DNA of 37,007 bases, taken from NCBI GenBank assembly GCA_947625505.1, contig CANQON010000015.1, forward strand, positions 1 to 37,007. Direction: 5' to 3'. The position numbers were made by a program, and so were the translations under genes. Source of the DNA: an uncultured Bacilli bacterium (GTDB taxonomy: Bacteria; Bacillota_I; Bacilli_A; RF39; UBA660). Within the stretch, counting starts at the first letter, position 1. Every line of letters starts with the position of its first letter. This document shows positions 33,380 to 37,007 of this stretch, one piece after another. Below the pieces are notes generated by a model. It saw nothing but the letters and a program-made list of their open reading frames with translations. It was not told the DNA's origin and ran no database searches.

Positions 33380-34120
33380 ATGAGATATTTAATAACTTTT
33401 GCATATGATGGAACATATTATAATGGTTACCAAAAACAACCAAATAAAAAAACAATTCAGCAAGAGTTAGAAAAAGTTTTAACAAAAATAAATGGTAATA
33501 AAGATGTATCCATTGTTGCAACAGGTAGAACAGATTCTGGTGTTCATGCTTTAAATCAAAAAGCACATTTTAACTTAGATAAAGATATAAAATTAAGTGA
33601 GTTACAACATAGCATTAACAATATGTTACCAAGTGATATATATGTTAAAAAAATAGAGCAAGTTAGTGACGACTTTCATGCACGTTTTAATGTAAAATAT
33701 AAGGAATATATTTATAAGATTAATATGGGAGAATATGATCCTATAGAAAAAAATTATGTGCATCAATATAATCATAAATTAGACGTTGCAGAAATGGAAC
33801 GTGCTTTAAAATATTTGGAAGGAACTCACAATTTTAAATCTTTTACAAAAAGTGACGATAGCAAAAATGACTATGTCAGAACTATTACGCAAGCTTCTTT
33901 ATATCGCGATGCCAAAGATATAAATAAAATTATAATATCAATTATTGGTACGGGTTTTTTGAGATATATGGTTAGAAACATTGTTGGATTTTTGATTGAA
34001 GTCGGTGAAGGAAAAAGAAAAAGTAGTGATGTGTTTTCTATAATAAAAGCTGAAGATAGAACAAAAGCAGGCAAGACAGCTCCTCCTAATGGATTATATT
34101 TAAAAGATGTTTTTTATTAA
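33380..34120 (+). CDS. truA: tRNA pseudouridine(38-40) synthase
   Basis: A 246-residue TruA, which modifies positions 38-40 of tRNA anticodon arms. The catalytic Asp is Asp52 in ATGRTDSGVHAL, and FLRYMVRNIVG near the C terminus is a second signature, followed by GKTAPPNGLYL. Length is normal. The gene is 11 bases after the ECF ATPase in the same operon, as in many Firmicutes, where ecfT normally lies between. Confidence 0.95.
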   Translation: MRYLITFAYDGTYYNGYQKQPNKKTIQQELEKVLTKINGNKDVSIVATGRTDSGVHALNQKAHFNLDKDIKLSELQHSINNMLPSDIYVKKIEQVSDDFHARFNVKYKEYIYKINMGEYDPIEKNYVHQYNHKLDVAEMERALKYLEGTHNFKSFTKSDDSKNDYVRTITQASLYRDAKDINKIIISIIGTGFLRYMVRNIVGFLIEVGEGKRKSSDVFSIIKAEDRTKAGKTAPPNGLYLKDVFY

Positions 34121-34145
34121 AATAGGTATAGCCTATTTTTTTTTT
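34120..34145 (+). terminator. Terminator after truA
   Basis: AATAGG (34121-34126), loop TATAG, CCTATT (34132-34137), followed by T to 34145. A -10-like TAAAAT begins four bases later. Confidence 0.7.
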
Positions 34146-34159
34146 GGATAAAATGTATT

Positions 34160-34981
34160 ATGAGAAATGCTATAAAATACTTTTACAATATTGATGTTGC
34201 AAAGCTTATAGAGAAAGATAACTGCTTTTTCTTTAATAATTATATGTTAAAAGAAATAAATAGAATGATTGATTATCAATTTTATCATTTTTTAATTGGT
34301 AGTAATATTCATTTGTATCATATTGTATTTAATGCAAAAAATGAAATGATTACTATAATCAATAATAAAAGATATATTTTATTAAATATGGATTATATTC
34401 CAAATGTTAATATGGAACTTATAAAAAAATTTTCTATTAATGTACGTATGGGAGAAATTAAAAAATGGAATGTATTATGGGAACAAAAAGTTGATTATTT
34501 CGAACAAAACATTATTCATATAAAGAATAAAGAATTGCTTGTTATTTTTCCTTATTATATAGGATTAAGTGAGCTGGCAATAAGAATATATAAGGAAGTT
34601 TCATCAAACGTTTCTTTAAGTGTATGTCACAATAGGCTTGATAAGGAATATGAATTCTTTTGCCCGGATAATATAATCATTGATTATAAAGTTAGAGATA
34701 TTGCAGAATACATTAAAAATAAATTTTTTAATGATTCATTAAATCTTATGGAAGTACTAGGAGTTGTTAATCAAATGAATTTAACTGATAATGATTACAA
34801 ACTTTTATTCTCAAGACTTTTATTTCCAACATATTTTTTTGATTGCATTGAATTCAATAAAGATATAACAAAGTATACTAGTAAAGCTAATCAATATGAA
34901 ATAATATTATTTAATATATATAACTCCTTTAGATATAAAACAAATATGCCAACTATTGAGTGGATAATAAAAAAGACATAG
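34160..34981 (+). CDS. Unknown protein, possibly related to spore-coat kinase-like YutH/YsxE proteins
   Basis: The 273-residue protein is only weakly recognisable. The segment CHNRLDKEYEFFCPDNIIIDYKVRDIAEYIK has the spacing of a kinase catalytic loop followed by a strand and helix, but the HxD motif is altered. The stretch LLFSRLLFPTYFFDCIE recalls spore-coat kinase-like proteins of the CotS/YutH/YsxE group. If so it is a pseudokinase. No Shine-Dalgarno is visible before ATG 34160, and the -10-like TAAAAT at 34149-34154 would put the transcript start at or within a base or two of the ATG. Confidence 0.45.
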   Translation: MRNAIKYFYNIDVAKLIEKDNCFFFNNYMLKEINRMIDYQFYHFLIGSNIHLYHIVFNAKNEMITIINNKRYILLNMDYIPNVNMELIKKFSINVRMGEIKKWNVLWEQKVDYFEQNIIHIKNKELLVIFPYYIGLSELAIRIYKEVSSNVSLSVCHNRLDKEYEFFCPDNIIIDYKVRDIAEYIKNKFFNDSLNLMEVLGVVNQMNLTDNDYKLLFSRLLFPTYFFDCIEFNKDITKYTSKANQYEIILFNIYNSFRYKTNMPTIEWIIKKT

Positions 34982-34995
34982 TATTATACTATGTC
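34975..34995. terminator. Hairpin shared by convergent genes, both stops inside
   Basis: GACATAGTA (34975-34983), loop TTA, TACTATGTC (34987-34995) is a perfect nine-base stem. The plus-strand TAG (34979-34981) and the minus-strand stop (34984-34986) both lie in it. The T-run is on the minus strand, so it best terminates nfu. Confidence 0.65.
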
Positions 34996-35223
34996 ATTAT
35001 AATTCACAACTTCTATTACCTCTGGAACTTCTTCTTGAATTGCAGCTTCAATACCATCTTTAAGTGTTAAATCCAGCATATGGCAATTAGCACATGCTCC
35101 CATCATTTTTATATAAACTATATTGTTTTCGTATTTAACAAATTCAATATTACCTCCATCGTTAATTAAAAAAGGTCGAAGTTTATCTATAATTTCGATG
35201 ATTTTTTTTTCTTGATCTTTCAT
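34984..35223 (-). CDS. NifU-like (Nfu) iron-sulfur scaffold/carrier domain protein
   Basis: A 79-residue single Nfu domain. It reads LRPFLINDGGNIEFV, then GACANCHMLDLTLKDGIEAAI with the cluster-binding CxxC formed by Cys44 and Cys47. Nfu proteins carry or assemble [4Fe-4S] clusters for delivery to apoproteins such as ferredoxin. The start at 35223 follows GGTGAT on the minus strand; upstream in-frame starts lie within that Shine-Dalgarno. Confidence 0.88.
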   Translation of the reverse strand: MKDQEKKIIEIIDKLRPFLINDGGNIEFVKYENNIVYIKMMGACANCHMLDLTLKDGIEAAIQEEVPEVIEVVNYNDIV

Positions 35224-35292
35224 ACTCATCACCGATAGTTATTATATATTACAATCAACATGATGTAAAGTCTTTTTCTGGCAAGTTTTTTA

Positions 35293-35301
35293 TGTTATAA
35301 T
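35293..35301 (+). promoter_or_regulatory. Extended -10 promoter of the S1-domain gene
   Basis: TGTTATAAT at 35293-35301 followed by TTAGGTGAT and ATG 35318. Confidence 0.6.
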
Positions 35302-35317
35302 CAAATTAGGTGATTTG

Positions 35318-35698
35318 ATGACTAAATATAAGAAAGGAAGAATAGTACGTGGAACTGTCACTGGCATCGAATCTTATGGTGTATTTGTCTCTTGTGATGA
35401 ATATTATAGTGGTTTAATTCATATTTCAGAAATATCGTATGGATATGTAAAAAATATAACTGATTATGTTAATATTGGTGATGTAATCTATGTTGAAGTA
35501 TTAGATGTTGATGAGAGTTTGGGCCAATTAAAACTTAGTATAAAAAATATTGACTACAAATATAATCATGGTGCTAGAAGGCGTAGAATAAAAGAAACAC
35601 CTTTGGGATTTACTACCCTTGAATATAACTTACCTATATGGATAGAGAAGGGCCTAAAAAAAATTAAAAAAGTTCCAAATAGTATTGACAAACAATAA
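35318..35698 (+). CDS. S1 RNA-binding domain protein (YugI/GSP13/CvfD-like)
   Basis: A 126-residue protein with one S1 domain over about residues 5-75: GRIVRGTVTGIESYGVFVSC, then YSGLIHISEISYGYV, GDVIYVEVLDVDE and QLKLSIKNID. The C-terminal tail is basic (GARRRRIKE then LKKIKK). This layout matches Firmicutes general-stress proteins that associate with ribosomes. ATG 35318 follows AGGTGAT; TTG 35315 is in frame but too near it. Confidence 0.85.
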   Translation: MTKYKKGRIVRGTVTGIESYGVFVSCDEYYSGLIHISEISYGYVKNITDYVNIGDVIYVEVLDVDESLGQLKLSIKNIDYKYNHGARRRRIKETPLGFTTLEYNLPIWIEKGLKKIKKVPNSIDKQ

Positions 35699-35735
35699 AC
35701 GTGATGATATAGTTTATATTGTCAATGTTTTTTCC

Positions 35736-35812
35736 GGGCGATTAGCTCAGTTGGTTAGAGCACCTGCCTTACAAGCAGGGGGTCATAGGTTCGAGTCCTA
35801 TATCGCCCACCA
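35736..35812 (+). tRNA. tRNA-Val (TAC)
   Basis: A full cloverleaf with acceptor GGGCGAT/ATCGCCC, anticodon loop CTTACAA (anticodon TAC at 35770-35772), T-loop GGTTCGAGTCC, and encoded CCA. Confidence 0.96.
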
Positions 35813-35815
35813 TGT

Positions 35816-35891
<76 letters not shown>

Positions 35892-35898
35892 TTTTTTT

Positions 35899-35982
35899 GG
35901 AGGGATAGCGAAGTGGTCAAACGCGGCAGACTGTAAATCTGTTCCTTCGGGTTCGATGGTTCGACTCCATCTCCCTCCACCA
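35899..35982 (+). tRNA. tRNA-Tyr (GTA)
   Basis: Acceptor GGAGGGA/TCCCTCC, anticodon loop CTGTAAA, a long variable arm as expected for bacterial Tyr, encoded CCA. Confidence 0.95.
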
Positions 35983-35999
35983 CTTTTTGTTTCTTATAT

Positions 36000-36074
36000 T
36001 GCCTTGTAGCCAAGTGGTAAGGCACCACACTTTGACTGTGGCATGCGCTAGTTCGAATCTAGCCAAGGCAGCCA
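36000..36074 (+). tRNA. tRNA-Gln (TTG)
   Basis: Acceptor TGCCTTG/CAAGGCA, anticodon loop CTTTGAC, discriminator G and encoded CCA. Confidence 0.95.
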
Positions 36075-36088
36075 TTTATGTTGTTTTT

Positions 36089-36164
36089 GTTCCGTTAGCT
36101 CAGTCGGTAGAGCATTTGACTTTTAATCAAAGGGTCTGGAGTTCGAATCTCCAACGGGACACCA
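36089..36164 (+). tRNA. tRNA-Lys (TTT)
   Basis: Acceptor GTTCCGT/ACGGGAC with one G-T wobble, anticodon loop CTTTTAA, T-loop AGTTCGAATCT, encoded CCA. Confidence 0.95.
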
Positions 36165-36176
36165 TGTTGTAATTTT

Positions 36177-36197
36177 AGCTCCTTAATGGAGCTTTTA
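36177..36197 (+). terminator. Terminator after the Val-Thr-Tyr-Gln-Lys tRNA block
   Basis: AGCTCC (36177-36182), loop TTAAT, GGAGCT (36188-36193), followed by T residues. Confidence 0.7.
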
Positions 36198-36268
36198 ATA
36201 AATTTGTTATAATATTGTTTACAAAAATTTTTAAATGTGATAATATATATTTTGCAAGCAAAAAATAC

Positions 36269-36297
36269 TTGCATTTATGATTTAATTATTGTATAAT
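36269..36297 (+). promoter_or_regulatory. Promoter of tRNA-Leu
   Basis: TTGCAT at 36269-36274, a 17-base spacer, and TATAAT at 36292-36297. The tRNA starts at 36317. The -35 is overlapped by a GCAAG/CTTGC hairpin whose role is unclear. Confidence 0.6.
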
Positions 36298-36316
36298 TAA
36301 ATCGTATTTATGAAAT

Positions 36317-36405
36317 GCCTGAGTGGCGAAATTGGTAGACGCACAGGACTTAAAATCCTGCGGGAGTCAAATCCCGTGCCGGTTCAAGTCCGGCCTTAGG
36401 CACCA
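36317..36405 (+). tRNA. tRNA-Leu (TAA)
   Basis: Acceptor GCCTGAG/CTTAGGC, anticodon loop CTTAAAA, a long variable arm (CGGGAGTCAAATCCCG), T-loop GGTTCAAGTCC, encoded CCA. Class II as expected for Leu. Confidence 0.95.
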
Positions 36406-36458
36406 TTTTGTTTTAAACTAGGTTAACCTAGTTTTTTTGTGCCTAAGGCCAGACTTGA
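36384..36458. repeat. Inverted copy of the tRNA-Leu 3' end
   Basis: The last 20 bases of the T-arm and acceptor (36384-36403) recur inverted at 36439-36458 with one mismatch. A terminator palindrome (36415-36434) sits between the two arms. Confidence 0.75.
36415..36438 (+). terminator. Terminator after tRNA-Leu
   Basis: AAACTAGGTT paired with AACCTAGTTT (36415-36434), then T to 36438. It is a perfect palindrome. Confidence 0.75.
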
Positions 36459-36518
36459 TAAAACGTGTAAAGTTTGATGATTATTTGATAAAGTAATGAT
36501 AAATTTATGTTTTTGATG

Positions 36519-36524
36519 TATAAT
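36519..36524 (+). promoter_or_regulatory. -10 element of the Sm-like gene
   Basis: TATAAT at 36519-36524 preceded by TG. The transcript would start just before the Shine-Dalgarno GAGGTGAG at 36533-36540. Confidence 0.5.
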
Positions 36525-36544
36525 TGTATTGTGAGGTGAGAATA

Positions 36545-36850
36545 GTGCTAGATAGTTATAAAGGAAAGAAAGTTAAAATATTGGTTTCATCAAATTCTGG
36601 AGCTGGTACAGGGGTAAATAATGGTAGCAGCATGACAGTGGTTTCCTCAATTGTTACTGTTTTTGGAGAATTAAAAGACTTTGATGATCAATTTATCGAA
36701 GTTTCGAATTCTAGAACAATTTATATTGATGGATTTCAAACTGGGTATTCAACGTACAATGGATCTAAGGATATAACCCCCGCGGTTTTAGATAATTCAT
36801 CTTTATTAGTTAATAGAAATAATATTATCACTATTGCATTAGTAAGCTAA
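36545..36850 (+). CDS. Small protein with an Sm/LSm-like pattern
   Basis: A 101-residue product from GTG 36545 (GAGGTGAG upstream); the longer frame from 36524 would begin inside the -10 box. The sequence begins with YKGKKVKILVSSNSG, then VFGELKDFDDQFIEVSNSRTIYIDG, and ends LLVNRNNIITIALVS. The order of a glycine strand, G.L..FD..FIEV, and a late (V)NRNNIITI resembles the Sm1 and Sm2 motifs of Sm/LSm proteins, which bind RNA as rings. This is pattern matching only; a different small beta barrel is possible. It lies between two tRNA genes in its own transcript. Confidence 0.6.
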   Translation: MLDSYKGKKVKILVSSNSGAGTGVNNGSSMTVVSSIVTVFGELKDFDDQFIEVSNSRTIYIDGFQTGYSTYNGSKDITPAVLDNSSLLVNRNNIITIALVS

Positions 36851-36875
36851 AACTTTTATTTATTAAAAAAAGTTG

Positions 36876-36905
36876 TTGACTTTCCCGTTTTCAATATGAT
36901 ATAAT
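36876..36905 (+). promoter_or_regulatory. Promoter of tRNA-Ser
   Basis: TTGACT at 36876-36881, an 18-base spacer, and TGATATAAT at 36897-36905. The tRNA begins at 36932. A near-consensus promoter fits a stable-RNA gene. Confidence 0.75.
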
Positions 36906-36931
36906 CTATTCGTATCTAAAAAACGAAATGT

Positions 36932-37007
36932 GGAGAAATACCCAAGTCTGGTTGAAGGGACCGGTCTTGAAAACCGGGAGGTCGGCGACGGCGCGGGGGT
37001 TCGAATC
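36932..37007 (+). tRNA. tRNA-Ser (TGA), cut by the window end
   Basis: The 5' acceptor GGAGAAA, D-arm, anticodon loop CTTGAAA, a long variable arm (class II) and the start of the T-loop GGTTCGAATC are present. The last bases fall outside the window. Confidence 0.92.

Noticed and set aside
35987-36172. Open frame of 61 codons over the tRNA cluster
   Set aside because: It runs through tRNA-Gln and tRNA-Lys; the tRNA folds are unambiguous and explain the sequence.

Overview
The window is a very AT-rich, gene-dense piece of a low-GC Firmicutes-type chromosome. TGA is used as a stop (for example at the end of spmB) and Trp is TGG, so this is the standard bacterial code and not the Mycoplasma code. 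Spore genes are present: a dacB-spmA-spmB cluster with rluB two genes further on (the Bacillus subtilis order), a complete gerA-type germinant-receptor operon, and a possible spore-coat kinase relative. With the extreme AT richness and very short intergenic gaps, this points to an uncultured spore-forming member of the Bacilli, possibly near the Erysipelotrichales/RF39 group. The lineage is inference; no marker gene here settles it.

Layout. 1-3021: an SDR oxidoreductase, a PLP enzyme of the YnbB/methionine gamma-lyase type and an unknown protein, in one operon. 3048-4837: an MscS channel, a small unknown protein and a PAP2 phosphatase. 4859-6200: an unusual protein made largely of six tandem HTH-like repeats. 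6216-9353: a miniature NdvB-like membrane protein with a degenerate GT84 domain, overlapping phosphoglucose isomerase. 9400-9480: a possible small RNA. 9597-10214: a membrane-anchored glucosaminidase-like protein. 10226-12226: two adjacent paralogues of unknown family with matching promoter elements. 12330-13719: an unknown protein, a PH-like protein and a lone HTH protein. 13720-16153: a TetR regulator divergent from an acyl-CoA synthetase, with a palindrome around the shared promoter. 16201-19283: a Ca2+-type P-ATPase and a lipoprotein. 19329-19720: a broken gene. 19710-20389: a small beta-rich protein and a GNAT. 20426-23775: dacB-spmA-spmB, a lipoprotein and rluB. 23816-24010: ferredoxin. 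24113-24865: a tail-anchored protein. 24843-28446: gerAA-gerAC-gerAB on the minus strand. 28535-31562: a PepD-like dipeptidase and fhs. 31741-34120: two ECF-type ATPases directly followed by truA. 34160-35698: a possibly leaderless kinase-like gene, nfu, and an S1-domain protein. 35736-37007: seven tRNA genes (Val, Thr, Tyr, Gln, Lys, Leu, partial Ser) with a small Sm-like protein gene between Leu and Ser.

Control signals are unusually readable. Most promoters carry an extended -10 of the form TGNTATAAT or TGNTAAAAT, 20-70 bases before the start codon and often immediately after the T-tract of the upstream terminator. Many terminator hairpins contain the stop codon of the gene they end, and two convergent gene pairs put both stop codons in one shared hairpin. 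Several listed starts are corrected downstream of the longest open frame, because the longest frame would begin inside the -10 box or the Shine-Dalgarno sequence.

Most worth a second look: the six-repeat HTH protein, the mini-NdvB pseudo-glycosyltransferase, the paralogue pair with promoter palindromes, an inverted copy of the tRNA-Leu 3' end just downstream of that tRNA, the paired ECF ATPases that both lack the switch histidine and lack ecfT beside them, and spmB with an apparent non-AUG start.
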